DNA from: Rhodanobacter sp. AS-Z3
Lineage (GTDB): Bacteria > Pseudomonadota > Gammaproteobacteria > Xanthomonadales > Rhodanobacteraceae
DNA: 64,000 nt
Reading direction: 5' to 3'
Assembly (NCBI RefSeq): GCF_029224025.1
Contig: NZ_CP119392.1
Coordinates: 1,821,001-1,885,000 of the forward strand
Under the pieces are notes generated by a model that saw only the letters and a program-made list of their open reading frames with translations, had not been told where the DNA came from and did no database searches. The position numbers and the translations under genes were made by a program. Positions 18,313 through 27,088 of this stretch are shown here, piece after piece; position 1 is the first letter of the stretch, and every line of letters begins with the position of its first letter.

Positions 18313-19536
18313 TTGCCGGCACGAACGGTATCGAGCTTCATGCAGATCGAAACGCTTTCGTTGATCACCGCGATCCAGTCGATCGTGCTTGCGGCCATGT
18401 TGTGGATGGGCAGCCAGTCGGCAGCCGGTAGCGCAGGCTTCAGCTTGCGTCTTCGATCCGTGGCGTTGGGCGTGGAAGGGCTGGGCTGGGGCGCCCTGGC
18501 GCTGCAGGCGTGGATGACGCCTGCGCAACTGTTGCTGGGCGGCAATGCGCTGAATCTGCTGGCGCAGGCGCTGGTGGTGGTAGCGGTGCGCATGTTGCTG
18601 GGCGAACCGCCGCGCATTCGTCTGGTGGTGGTAATTGCCTTGCTGGGGTGGATGAGTGTCAGCTGGTTTGGCCTGATCGATCCGAACTATCGCTTGCGTA
18701 CCTTTTTCGGCTCGCTGGCGATCCTCGCCAATTTGTTGTTGCAGGCGCAGGCGTTGCTCAATGGCCGCTCGCGGGCGCGCACGCTCATGCTGGTGCTGTG
18801 TGCGGTGTCGGCACTGCTGCTGCTTTGGCGCAATGCCATGCTGTGGTTCGCGCTGGTGGCGCCCGTCAGCGCGGCTGAGCAGGGTGTCGGAAATTACCTG
18901 TATCTACTGTTCGCCGGGATGCAGCCGGTGTTTGCGAGCATCGCCTTCCTGCTGATGTACAGCGACGTGCTGCAGGGCAAATTGCGCATGCTCGCGCGGA
19001 CTGATGCGCTTACGGGTGTCAGCAACCGACTGGCGGTTGGCGAGCTGGCGGTAAAGATGCTGGCGACCGCGGCACGGACGCGGCAGTCGGTAGGCGTTTT
19101 GATGCTGGACGCCGATCACTTCAAGAAAGTGAACGACCGCTTTGGCCATGCCGGTGGCGATCAGGTGTTGCTGGAGCTGATGGCCAGCGTGACGGCGACC
19201 TTGCGCGCTGGTGATGAAGTGGGTCGCGTGGGCGGCGAGGAGTTTGTAGTGTTGGCGCCCAATACGTCGCTGAGCGGCGCGGTGACCCTGGGTGAACGCA
19301 TTCGCCAGACGTTGGCCACCACGCCGGTGATCATCGATGGCGAGGCGTTGAATCTGACGGTTTCGATTGGCGTGGCGGTGGCCTTGCCCGGCGATCGCGA
19401 TGTCGCTGGCGTATTGCACCGTGCGGACATGGCGCTTTACGCAGCCAAGCACAACGGGCGTGATTGCGTGATGTCTGCAGTCGACCTGGAAGTTGCCGAC
19501 GCCGCCCGCGAGGCGGTCGCCGACGTTGTTCGTTGA
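18313..19536 (+). CDS. membrane-anchored diguanylate cyclase
   Basis: 407 residues. About six N-terminal membrane segments (15-215) are followed by a GGDEF domain (about 235-395) with an intact GGEEF active site at 307-311 and an I-site RAGD five residues before it, so it should make c-di-GMP with product inhibition. TTG 18313 has a strong GGGGAGAGG ribosome site at 18297-18306; the alternative ATG 18340 lacks one. The sensory membrane domain has no recognisable binding motif. The 262-base upstream gap holds a TTGACA (18199) and a TATAAG (18226), but the 21-base spacing is poor for a promoter. Confidence 0.92.
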   Translation: MPARTVSSFMQIETLSLITAIQSIVLAAMLWMGSQSAAGSAGFSLRLRSVALGVEGLGWGALALQAWMTPAQLLLGGNALNLLAQALVVVAVRMLLGEPPRIRLVVVIALLGWMSVSWFGLIDPNYRLRTFFGSLAILANLLLQAQALLNGRSRARTLMLVLCAVSALLLLWRNAMLWFALVAPVSAAEQGVGNYLYLLFAGMQPVFASIAFLLMYSDVLQGKLRMLARTDALTGVSNRLAVGELAVKMLATAARTRQSVGVLMLDADHFKKVNDRFGHAGGDQVLLELMASVTATLRAGDEVGRVGGEEFVVLAPNTSLSGAVTLGERIRQTLATTPVIIDGEALNLTVSIGVAVALPGDRDVAGVLHRADMALYAAKHNGRDCVMSAVDLEVADAAREAVADVVR

Positions 19537-19601
19537 TTCGGCATGCGGCCTGGCCACCGATCACGTTCCCGCTGGCGGGAATGCCGCGGCAACCGGTGCG
19601 G

Positions 19602-21476
19602 TCAGCTCGCCTGCAACTGACCCTGCACTTCGTTGATGGAATCGCGGATGCGTTTGCTGAACACTGAGTCGAGATGGTGGATCAGCAGCAGGCGTTCGGT
19701 GGCGCGGGTCATTGCCACGTAGAGCAGGCGCGCCTCGTCGGCTTCCGATTGGCCTTCCTTGGGCAGGCCGCCGATGCCCGGAATGATCACGAACGGGAAT
19801 TCCAGTCCCTTGCTGGAATGCATGGTGACCAGCTTCACGCTGTCTTCCACCACGAACAGGGTCTGTTTGCCGGCGTTGTCGGCCAGCCGGCTGGGGATGT
19901 CCAGCCGCTTGAGCACTTCGTGCAGCTTGTCACCTTCCCACTGGTTGCGGTAAATCACTGCCATGTCGGAATACGGGCGGCCAAGCGCGTGTTCGTCGCG
20001 TAGCCGCGCGAGCAGCACATCCATCTGTGCGTGGGCGGTGTCGGTACGGATCAGTTCGGGTACGGCGCCGCGGCGGCCGGCACTTTCGGGCGCAATCAGT
20101 GGCACGCCGTCGCCATCGTCTTCATCACTGCGCGAGGCCAGCAGGTCCTGCGCGAACACCCGTGCAACCGAGAGAATTTCCAGCGTGTTGCGGTAGTTGA
20201 GCTTGAGGATGGTGGTGCGGCCCTGCGCCTGCACGCCAAGACTTTTCCAGCTGATCTTGCGGCGGTTCGGGTTGCCATAGATGTTCTGCGCGTCGTCGTA
20301 CAGCACCAGCAGCGAATTGGTTTCCGGGTCGATCATCTGCACGATCAGCTTGTACCAGTCCGGTTCGAAATCATGGCCTTCATCGATCAGCACCGCGCCG
20401 TATTGGGCGCGTGGGATCTGCCCGCGATCGACGCCGGCAATCACGGCGGGCGGCAACGCCTCGACGAACGCCTTGCCGCTGCCGGTGGGCAAGGGCTCGT
20501 GGTACGCCACCAGCATTTTTCGGCACCATTTGTGGAAGTTGTAGACCTGCACTTTCTCGCTGAGGCCGCGCTCGCCGATCAACTGTTCCAGTCGCGCCGC
20601 CAAAACCTTGTTGTAGCAAAGCACCAGGATCGGCTTGGTCATCTCGCGCGCCAGCTGCATCGCGCGGAAGCCGAGGATCATCGTCTTGCCCGAGCCGGCC
20701 ACGCCGTGGATCACCCGGTGCTCGCCGCCAATCGAGCGCGCCAGTTGCTCCTGCTGGGCGTCCATCACCTTGACCAGGTCGGGGATTTCCAGCGGCCGCA
20801 CGGCGGCATCGGTGGGGCCGAACAGGCCGAACTGGCCGCTGCCTGCTTCCACCCGCAATTCAGGGAACAGGTGCCAGCGCACACGGTCGATCTGCGGTAG
20901 CGTCATGGCCACCGGATAGACCTGCGGGAACATCGCCCACAAGCGCTCCTGCAGGACTTCGGCCTCGACTGTCTCGTAAATCTCGTCGCGGCAGATCACC
21001 AGATGCTCGGGCAGTACTTCGCCCAGCGCACCCTCGTCAAACTGCTTGCGAGTGATGTTGGCCAGCACCACGCCCCAGCCCCACGGCATGATCAGCTTGC
21101 CGGCGTAACGCGAACCTTCGGGGTGCCGCAGCGCCGGGTCGCGTTCCAGAACCACGCCGATTTCCAGCGCGTACGAGCGTGCCTGCAGCAGCGGGCTGGT
21201 TTCCTTGACCAGGCCGCGCTCGGTGACCAGGGTGAACTGGGTGCTGTCGGCATGGCGGATGGTGTCGGCCTTCCAGTCCTTGACCTCCAGCACCAGCATG
21301 CCGCGGCGCGGGTGGAACACCACGAAATCCGGATGCCGCTGCTTCAGCCCGACCGGTACGTCGTACCACAGCAGGTAGTCGTCTTCGAGCTTCTGTTCGA
21401 GCCGTTCGGAAACGCGCTTTTCGCCCCCGGTCATCCGTGGCAGACAGCTGTTGCGGCTGGGAATGAGTGTTGCCAC
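19602..21476 (-). CDS. NERD nuclease-domain / UvrD-family DNA helicase
   Basis: 624 residues. The N-terminal NERD domain (about 10-130) has the PD-(D/E)xK-like pattern HPDFVV...LVLEVKDWK. The superfamily 1 helicase part has Walker A GVAGSGKT near 245, Walker B VLIDEGHDF, KLVTMHSSKGLEFPFVI and LLYVAMTRATERL. Probably binds or cuts DNA and unwinds it; cellular role unknown. The start is the GTG at 21474-21476 (VATLIPSRNSC) with AGGGG upstream; a longer frame to 21908 would overlap the neighbouring gene and has unnatural composition. Lies in the segment separating nadD from rsfS. Confidence 0.87.
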   Translation of the reverse strand: MATLIPSRNSCLPRMTGGEKRVSERLEQKLEDDYLLWYDVPVGLKQRHPDFVVFHPRRGMLVLEVKDWKADTIRHADSTQFTLVTERGLVKETSPLLQARSYALEIGVVLERDPALRHPEGSRYAGKLIMPWGWGVVLANITRKQFDEGALGEVLPEHLVICRDEIYETVEAEVLQERLWAMFPQVYPVAMTLPQIDRVRWHLFPELRVEAGSGQFGLFGPTDAAVRPLEIPDLVKVMDAQQEQLARSIGGEHRVIHGVAGSGKTMILGFRAMQLAREMTKPILVLCYNKVLAARLEQLIGERGLSEKVQVYNFHKWCRKMLVAYHEPLPTGSGKAFVEALPPAVIAGVDRGQIPRAQYGAVLIDEGHDFEPDWYKLIVQMIDPETNSLLVLYDDAQNIYGNPNRRKISWKSLGVQAQGRTTILKLNYRNTLEILSVARVFAQDLLASRSDEDDGDGVPLIAPESAGRRGAVPELIRTDTAHAQMDVLLARLRDEHALGRPYSDMAVIYRNQWEGDKLHEVLKRLDIPSRLADNAGKQTLFVVEDSVKLVTMHSSKGLEFPFVIIPGIGGLPKEGQSEADEARLLYVAMTRATERLLLIHHLDSVFSKRIRDSINEVQGQLQAS

Positions 21477-21528
21477 GAGAACCCCTGAATGTGCTTGCCC
21501 GTCGACGTTAGCCGATGCGGCGAGGCTG

Positions 21529-22470
21529 TCAATCCTGCGTGGGCAATCGATCCCAGCGATGCAGCTGCTCCGGCGCGATATCCATGCGTCGACACGCGCG
21601 GCTGGCGATGCCATCGCGCAGCGCAGCGCGGAAGATCGGCGCCATCGACCACAATGCGTGGGCCGCCAGGCGAGCCCGGCGCTGCTGCTGCGGCGGGCGC
21701 TCCAGCAGCGTGGTCGCCCAGTCTGGCAGCAGTGCACTGCCTGCCAGCAGGAACAGATCCCGCGACAGCCCTGCAGCGGGGACCGGCAGACGCACCCGGC
21801 CCAGCAGGTCGAGCACCACGCGGGAGCGCTCGGTATAGGCGAGCTCGGGCTGGATACGCCTGAAGTACTCAGCCACCTCGCGCTCACTGGCAGGCACAGC
21901 TTGCGCACCTAACGCTTCGGCGATCTGGCGAACTTCGCGGTAATAGCGATCGGCCGCACCCACCGGCATGGCGATATGGCTGTAGCGACGATAGCCTTGC
22001 AGGAAACAATAGGCTTCACTCACATGCACCCAGGTCAGCAGGTCCGGGTCATTCGCACTGTATGGACGTCCATCTTCCCCGTGACCGCTGATGTGATCGT
22101 GGATTTTTCGTACATGCGTGATCAACGCCTCGGTCTGAGCGCGCGGGGCATAGGTAGTGCCGCCGACGAACGCGGTGGTGCGACGCAGCCGGCCCACCAG
22201 GTCATCGCGGAAACTGGAGTGATCCCACACCCCGGCCAGCGCCAGTGGATGCAAGGTCTGCAGGGTCAGCGCGGCCAGTCCGCCGGCGAGCATGCCGGGG
22301 AAATCCGAATGCACGTGCCAGGTGGCGCTGTCTGGCCCGAACAGACCGGGGTCGCCGTGTGGCTGGTCATAATCGAGACTGCCGCTGTCGGCGCGCGGAA
22401 ACGCACTGAGTACCCAGCGGCGGATGGGTTCGCGCACCGGGCGCGTGAGCAGGTCGAAGGTCGAAGACAT
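21529..22470 (-). CDS. DUF2236 oxygenase MpaB/latex-clearing family protein
   Basis: 313 residues. Family markers are GPDSATWHVHSDFPGMLAGG, LQTLHPLALAGVWDHSSF, GGTTYAPRAQ, VRKIHDHISGHG and DPDLLTWVHVSEAYCFLQGY; His residues in these segments are those proposed to hold haem in Lcp-type rubber oxygenases. No signal peptide is seen. Substrate unknown. It lies just upstream of the helicase gene on the same strand (52-base gap) and diverges from the DAHP synthase leader. Confidence 0.85.
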   Translation of the reverse strand: MSSTFDLLTRPVREPIRRWVLSAFPRADSGSLDYDQPHGDPGLFGPDSATWHVHSDFPGMLAGGLAALTLQTLHPLALAGVWDHSSFRDDLVGRLRRTTAFVGGTTYAPRAQTEALITHVRKIHDHISGHGEDGRPYSANDPDLLTWVHVSEAYCFLQGYRRYSHIAMPVGAADRYYREVRQIAEALGAQAVPASEREVAEYFRRIQPELAYTERSRVVLDLLGRVRLPVPAAGLSRDLFLLAGSALLPDWATTLLERPPQQQRRARLAAHALWSMAPIFRAALRDGIASRACRRMDIAPEQLHRWDRLPTQD

Positions 22471-22537
22471 GGGGGCAGTTTATCGTCTCGATATGATTTG
22501 GTTTGCGCCGAGCGCCGGTTGTGCTATCAATGGCCCC

Positions 22538-22621
22538 ATGCATTCCGCCACCGCCCGCCTGTATTTCTGGTTTTATGGCTATCCGAAGCCAACGGCGGCG
22601 GCGCGGGCGCGATCTTTTTGA
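22538..22621 (+). CDS. aromatic-rich leader peptide of the DAHP synthase attenuator
   Basis: 27-residue open frame ATG 22538 to TGA 22619-22621. Residues 8-16 read LYFWFYGYP, that is two Phe, one Trp and three Tyr codons in nine, at 22559-22585. It ends 23 bases before a perfect intrinsic terminator and 86 bases before the DAHP synthase start. This is the layout of a ribosome-controlled attenuation leader responding to all three aromatic amino acids. The ribosome site is weak, and an in-frame ATG at 22493 would give a longer version also rich in Trp/Phe (MIWF). Function inferred from position and composition. Confidence 0.75.
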   Translation: MHSATARLYFWFYGYPKPTAAARARSF

Positions 22622-22644
22622 ACTGATCGACACAACCACACCGA

Positions 22645-22670
22645 ACCGCCAGCATCCCTGGCGGTTTTTT
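22645..22670 (+). terminator. attenuator terminator before aroG
   Basis: ACCGCCAG (22645-22652) pairs perfectly with CTGGCGGT (22658-22665) around a CATCC loop and runs into six T. The left arm CCGCC (22646-22650) can instead pair with GGCGG at 22594-22598 just after the aromatic codons, which in turn can pair with CCGCC inside the early leader codons (22545-22555). That gives the standard set of competing structures. Confidence 0.85.
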
Positions 22671-22707
22671 GTTGGCCGCCTTCCGGGAAACCCTCAGGAG
22701 AGCCGCC

Positions 22708-23799
22708 ATGCACACCACCGACGACCTGCGCATTCGCGCACTTACCCGCCTCAGCACCCCCGCCGAGGTCATGCACGACTGCGCGGCGACGGCCGAAGCC
22801 ATCGCTACCGTGGAGGCGTGTCGCGCATCACTCCACGCCATCATCGCCGGCAAGAATGATCGGCTGGCGGTGGTGATCGGGCCGTGCTCCATCCACGATC
22901 CGCGCGCTGCGCTGGAATACGCCGAGCGCCTCGCCCCGCTGCGCCGCGAGCTCGGCGATGCATTGGAAATCGTGATGCGCGTGTATTTTGAGAAGCCGCG
23001 CACCACGGTGGGCTGGAAGGGACTGATCAACGACCCGGACCTCGATGGCAGCTTCCAGATCGACAAGGGTCTGCGCGTGGCGCGCCGCTTGCTGTGCGAC
23101 ATCAATGCGTTGGGCGTGCCCGCTGGCTGCGAATTCCTCGACATGATCACCCCGCAATACATTGCCGACCTGGTTGCCTGGGGTGCGGTGGGCGCGCGTA
23201 CTACCGAGAGTCAGGTGCATCGCGAACTGGCCTCGGGCCTATCCTGCCCGGTGGGGTTCAAGAACGGCACGGATGGCAACGTGAAGATCGCCGTGGATGC
23301 GGTGCAGGCCGCGGCACAGCCGCATCATTTCATGGCGGTCACCAAGGACGGGCAGGCGGCGATTGCTTCCACCAGCGGCAATGGCGACTGCCACGTGATC
23401 CTGCGCGGTGGCAAAGTGCCGAACTACGATGGCGCCAGCGTGGATGCCGCCTGCGCATCGATCGGCAAGGCCGGGCTGGCACCCCGCGTGATGATCGACG
23501 TCAGCCACGCCAATAGCGGCAAGCAACCTGAGAATCAGCCCCGGGTCATCGACGATCTCGCCGCGCGCATGGCCGCTGGCGAGCAACGCATTCTCGGCGT
23601 GATGGTCGAGAGCCACCTGATCGGTGGCCGTCAGGAACTGCAGCCCGACCTGCCGCTGCGTTACGGCCAGAGCATCACCGATGGCTGCATTGACTGGGAT
23701 AGTTCGGTCGAGGTGCTGACGACCCTGGCGCATGCCGTGCGCCAGCGGCGTCGGCACGCCGCTTCCATCTTGCTGTCGGAGGGGATCGCCGCAGCCTGA
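22708..23799 (+). CDS. aroG: 3-deoxy-7-phosphoheptulonate (DAHP) synthase, type I
   Basis: 363 residues, first enzyme of the shikimate pathway: condenses phosphoenolpyruvate and erythrose 4-phosphate. Markers are VVIGPCSIHDPRAALEYA, MRVYFEKPRTTVGWKG, the metal-binding Cys in IGPCS, KNGTDGNVKIA, DVSHANSGK and MVESHL. AGGAG at 22696-22700 sits 7 bases before ATG 22708. Belongs to the AroF/AroG/AroH group; which amino acid inhibits it cannot be told by eye. Upstream attenuator suggests control by charged aromatic tRNAs. Confidence 0.94.
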   Translation: MHTTDDLRIRALTRLSTPAEVMHDCAATAEAIATVEACRASLHAIIAGKNDRLAVVIGPCSIHDPRAALEYAERLAPLRRELGDALEIVMRVYFEKPRTTVGWKGLINDPDLDGSFQIDKGLRVARRLLCDINALGVPAGCEFLDMITPQYIADLVAWGAVGARTTESQVHRELASGLSCPVGFKNGTDGNVKIAVDAVQAAAQPHHFMAVTKDGQAAIASTSGNGDCHVILRGGKVPNYDGASVDAACASIGKAGLAPRVMIDVSHANSGKQPENQPRVIDDLAARMAAGEQRILGVMVESHLIGGRQELQPDLPLRYGQSITDGCIDWDSSVEVLTTLAHAVRQRRRHAASILLSEGIAAA

Positions 23800-23872
23800 T
23801 GGGGCGGTTGTGCACGCGAAACTCCCCCGCGGCTTACCATAGGCGCTGGTTTGTCCATGCGTGGGAGTTCCC

Positions 23873-24148
23873 GTGTCATTTGCCATCCAGCACGATCGCG
23901 CCGCCCAGCGTTTCCATACCACGGTTGACGAGGTGGTATGCGTACTTGACTACCAGCTCGCCGCCGGCGTGATGACCATAAGCCACACCGGTGTGCCCGC
24001 TGAAGTGGGTGGCCGCGGAGTGGCCTCGGCGCTCGTGCAGTTCGCGCTGGACACGGCGCGCAACGAAGGCTGGAAAGTTGTGCCGGCCTGCTCCTATGCT
24101 GCCGTCTGGATGCAGCGGCATCCAACCTATGCCGATCTGCTGGCCTGA
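23873..24148 (+). CDS. small GNAT-like N-acetyltransferase (YidJ/Gtn type)
   Basis: 91 residues, matching the short COG2388 acetyltransferase-like family. Signature: TISHTGVPAEVGGRGVASALVQFALDTAR (span only) with the acetyl-CoA loop GGRGVA, and VPACSYAAVWMQRHP at the end. GTG 23873 is chosen because GGGAG at 23863-23867 precedes it by five bases. Substrate unknown. Stands between aroG and the DUF1345 gene on the same strand. Confidence 0.8.
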   Translation: MSFAIQHDRAAQRFHTTVDEVVCVLDYQLAAGVMTISHTGVPAEVGGRGVASALVQFALDTARNEGWKVVPACSYAAVWMQRHPTYADLLA

Positions 24149-24170
24149 ACACACACCCGGGAAGTGAGCT

Positions 24171-24863
24171 ATGAGCCAGCCTTCAACGCAGGGCAAGCGT
24201 AAAAATGTGAAGCCGCGCAGTTGGCGTCCGTGGGGATTCGCCAGAGGGCGTCCACGAACGATCGGGTCGATGCTGGTCTTCGTGCTGGCGGTGGCCGCAC
24301 TGCTGACCTGCGGGCTTCCTTTGTCCAGCGCTGTCCTGCTGTCCTTCGATCTCGCGGCGGCCATTTTCCTTGGCGTGATGGCACATCTGTTCAACCAGTC
24401 CGCGCCGGAAAAGATGCGCACGCAGGCGCAGGCCATCGATGCCGGGCGCTGGAGCGTGCTGCTGGGCGGCGTGGTGCTGTCGGGCGTGGTGCTCGCTGCG
24501 CTCGGCATGGAGCTGCATGCGGCGCGAGATGGCGGGTTGCTGACGCTGGCGGTCGGCGTGGTGAGCGTGGTGCTCAGCTGGCTGTTCCTCAACGTGATGT
24601 TTGCCGTCCATTACGCCCACGGCTATTACGGTGACTTCGGCGAACAGCACGCCGGGCTGGAGTTTCCTGACACGCCGGAGCCGGATTATTGGGATTTTGC
24701 CTATTTCGCGATTGTCATCGGCATGACCTTCCAGGTCTCCGACGTGCAGATCACCAGCCGCTACCTGCGCCGGGTCGTGCTGTTGCACAGCGTGATCGCG
24801 TTCTTCTTCAACGTGTTCATCATCGCGATCACGGTGAATATCGTGGCCGGGCAAGGCAGTTGA
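24171..24863 (+). CDS. DUF1345 integral membrane protein
   Basis: 230 residues with a basic N-terminus and about five membrane helices (SMLVFVLAVAALLTCGLP; VLLSFDLAAAIFLGVMA; WSVLLGGVVLSGVVLAAL; LLTLAVGVVSVVLSWLFLNVMF; VVLLHSVIAFFFNVFIIAITV). DUF1345 features are FAVHYAHGYYGD and YWDFAYFAIVIGMTFQVSDVQ. No known function. A GGGAAG ribosome site precedes ATG 24171. Confidence 0.85.
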   Translation: MSQPSTQGKRKNVKPRSWRPWGFARGRPRTIGSMLVFVLAVAALLTCGLPLSSAVLLSFDLAAAIFLGVMAHLFNQSAPEKMRTQAQAIDAGRWSVLLGGVVLSGVVLAALGMELHAARDGGLLTLAVGVVSVVLSWLFLNVMFAVHYAHGYYGDFGEQHAGLEFPDTPEPDYWDFAYFAIVIGMTFQVSDVQITSRYLRRVVLLHSVIAFFFNVFIIAITVNIVAGQGS

Positions 24864-24998
24864 TCCAACCAGAGTGTCTCATCTTCGATGGGTCGCCCCC
24901 CGGAGCCCCCCGGGCCGGGGTGAGGTGCTGCTGCGGCAGGCCGGGTATACTTCGCCCGCGCCATCTTGCGCAGTGACTCCGCACCGAGGCCCATCCCC

Positions 24999-25391
24999 TT
25001 GAGCAATGCCCGTACCAACAAGTCCGTCACCACGGCCACCCTGCGCAAAGCGGTCATCGATGCGCTGGAAGAATTGAAAGCCAAGGACGTGCGCGAGATC
25101 GACGTCCGCGGCAAGACCTCCATCGCCGACCTGCTGGTCATCGCGTCGGGCACCTCCGCCCGCCACGTCAAGTCGATTGCGGATGAAGTGGCCAAGTTCG
25201 CCAAGAAGGCCGGCGTGATGCCGCTGGGCATCGAAGGCGAGACCGAAGGCGAATGGGTACTGGTGGATCTGGGCGACGTGATCGTCCACGTGATGCTGCC
25301 GCGCATCCGCGAGTTCTACGGTCTCGAGCGCTTGTGGACGGTGGGTGACCACGGCCATGAAGCCGGCACCGAAGCCGCACAAGCGAGCTGA
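24999..25391 (+). CDS. rsfS: ribosome silencing factor RsfS
   Basis: 130 residues, binds L14 (uL14) and blocks joining of ribosomal subunits in starvation. Signature: [59 protein letters not shown] and [10 protein letters not shown]. The start is uncertain: TTG 24999 has GAGG at 24986-24989, and an upstream TTG at 24966 would add 11 residues. C-terminus carries a short tail. Normally directly after nadD. Confidence 0.92.
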   Translation: MSNARTNKSVTTATLRKAVIDALEELKAKDVREIDVRGKTSIADLLVIASGTSARHVKSIADEVAKFAKKAGVMPLGIEGETEGEWVLVDLGDVIVHVMLPRIREFYGLERLWTVGDHGHEAGTEAAQAS

Positions 25392-25542
25392 GCTTCGCGT
25401 GGATGTGTCGCAAATCGGGCCCGTCACCTCAATCCTCGGCAATGGCTCCATGCATTGGGCTGCCTCCTGCATCCATGCAGTCGCTCTCCTGCTGGGAGCG
25501 GAGGCGAACGCAGCGCTGCGCGCATTTCGTTGATGGATGCCC

Positions 25543-26013
25543 ATGCGTGCGCGCCTGATCGCCGTCGGTGAACGCATGCCGGCGTGGGTGGCGGAGGGCT
25601 TTGCGGAATACCGCAAACGGCTGTCACATGATCTGCCGCTGGATTTGGTCGAACTGAAACCCGGCGTCCGTGGCAAGGGACGCGATGATGCACGGGCGAT
25701 CCAGGACGAGGGTGCGGCGATTCTGGCCGCGCTGCCTTCAGACATCCACGTCATTGCACTGGATGGTCGGGGCAAGGCCTGGTCGAGTGAAGAACTTGCC
25801 GCGCAACTGGAAAAATGGCGCATGGCCGGGCGTGACCTGGCCTTTCTCATCGGCGGTCCCGATGGACACGCGCCCGACGTGTTGCAACGTGCGGATCAGC
25901 GCTGGTCGCTGGGCTCGCTGACCTTGCCGCATATGCTGGTACGACTGGTGCTGGCCGAGCAGTTGTATCGTGCCACCACGATCATGAGTGGCCATCCCTA
26001 TCACCGTGCCTGA
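25543..26013 (+). CDS. rlmH: 23S rRNA pseudouridine-1915 N3-methyltransferase RlmH
   Basis: 156 residues, same as the usual 155-157. SPOUT methyltransferase acting on 23S rRNA. Motifs: FAEYRKRLSHDL near 22-33, VIALDGRGKAWSSEELA, LAFLIGGPDGHAPDVL (SAM-binding knot) and LTLPHMLVRLVLAEQLYRA with the end HPYHR. ATG 25543 is chosen by family alignment over ATG 25537. Separated from rsfS by 151 bases. Confidence 0.95.
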   Translation: MRARLIAVGERMPAWVAEGFAEYRKRLSHDLPLDLVELKPGVRGKGRDDARAIQDEGAAILAALPSDIHVIALDGRGKAWSSEELAAQLEKWRMAGRDLAFLIGGPDGHAPDVLQRADQRWSLGSLTLPHMLVRLVLAEQLYRATTIMSGHPYHRA

Positions 26014-26034
26014 GGCTTTCGGAGTGCGTGCGAC

Positions 26035-26484
26035 ATGTCCTTCTCGATTCGTCAGGCCAGTGCGCTCGATCTCGATCGGCTGGTGCCGCTATTCGATGGC
26101 TACCGACAGTTTTACGGCCAGCCGTCGGACCCGCAACGCGCGCGTGATTTTCTGGCGGCACGATTGGCGAATGAGCAATCGTTGATCCTGCTGGCCTGCG
26201 ATGATCAGGGCCCCGCGCTCGGTTTCACCCAGTTGTATCCGCTGTTTTCCTCGGTGCGCACCGTGCGCACGTATCTGCTCAACGACTTGTTCGTGAGCGC
26301 CTCGGTACGTCGTCGTGGCGTGGCGGGCGCGCTGCTGCGAGCAGCGGCAGAGCAGGCGCGTGCGCTGGGTGCGGCCAGTCTGTCGCTGGCGACTGCGCTG
26401 GACAATGCGCCGGCACAGGCCTTGTACGAATCGCTGGGCTGGCAGCGCGATGAGCAATTCTGCGAGTACGGACTGACCCTTTGA
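26035..26484 (+). CDS. GNAT family N-acetyltransferase
   Basis: 149 residues covering a single GNAT fold. The acetyl-CoA binding motif A is [18 protein letters not shown] near 85-103, preceded by the NDLF strand; motif B is [14 protein letters not shown]. Opening [21 protein letters not shown] is typical of small-molecule acetyltransferases. Placed 21 bases after rlmH and 28 before maf, so probably in the same transcript. Substrate unknown. Confidence 0.88.
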   Translation: MSFSIRQASALDLDRLVPLFDGYRQFYGQPSDPQRARDFLAARLANEQSLILLACDDQGPALGFTQLYPLFSSVRTVRTYLLNDLFVSASVRRRGVAGALLRAAAEQARALGAASLSLATALDNAPAQALYESLGWQRDEQFCEYGLTL

Positions 26485-26512
26485 CGTTTGCTCGACACCT
26501 TCTGGAATCGGC

Positions 26513-27088
26513 ATGCTCTATCTCGCCTCGCAATCCCCGCGCCGTCGCCAATTGCTGGAACAGCTCGGCGTCGCATTCGCCGTGGTCGATGTCGACGTGC
26601 CAGAGCAGCGCGAGCCAGGTGAAGCGCCGCAGGATTATGTGAGTCGGGTGGCGCGCGACAAGGCGCGAGCGGGCCTGGCGTCGCTGGGTGATGCGGCGCA
26701 GGTGTGGGTGCTCGGTGCTGACACCGAAGTCGTGCTGGATGACGAGGTGTTCGGCAAGCCGCGTGATGCGGCGGACGCCGCGGCGATGTTGCAGCGACTG
26801 GCCGGCCGCACGCATACGGTGATCTCCACGCTGTGGCTGCTCAGTCGAAGTGAGGAATTCAGCGAGGCATGCCAGTCGCAGGTACGTTTTACCGAGCTCG
26901 ACGAAGCGGCGATCGAAGCTTACGTGGCAACCGGCGAGCCGTTCGGCAAGGCCGGCGCGTACGCGATCCAGGGTCGCGCCGCGGCGATGATCGAACATCT
27001 GGCCGGCAGCTATTCCGGGGTGATGGGCCTGCCATTGTTCGAGACGGCGCGCCTGCTGCGGCGTGGCGGAATCAGCCCAGCGCCTTGA
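26513..27088 (+). CDS. maf: Maf-family nucleotide pyrophosphatase (dTTP/UTP type)
   Basis: 191 residues. Hydrolyses non-canonical or excess nucleoside triphosphates. Motifs are [16 protein letters not shown] at the N-terminus, [25 protein letters not shown] with the catalytic Asp, and [20 protein letters not shown] near 150-170, where AIQG marks the YhdE (dTTP/UTP) subgroup. It converges with the CPBP gene with a 17-base overlap of coding ends. Confidence 0.93.
   Translation: MLYLASQSPRRRQLLEQLGVAFAVVDVDVPEQREPGEAPQDYVSRVARDKARAGLASLGDAAQVWVLGADTEVVLDDEVFGKPRDAADAAAMLQRLAGRTHTVISTLWLLSRSEEFSEACQSQVRFTELDEAAIEAYVATGEPFGKAGAYAIQGRAAAMIEHLAGSYSGVMGLPLFETARLLRRGGISPAP

Noticed and set aside
21477..21908. 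N-terminal extension of the helicase frame
   Set aside because: Overlaps the DUF2236 gene on the same strand and is Ser/Arg/Cys-rich; the conserved opening VATLIPSRNSC begins at the GTG at 21474-21476.
24890..24930. GC-rich CCCCCC/GGGG stretch before rsfS
   Set aside because: Could form a stem, but there is no T run or clear symmetry; not enough to call a terminator.
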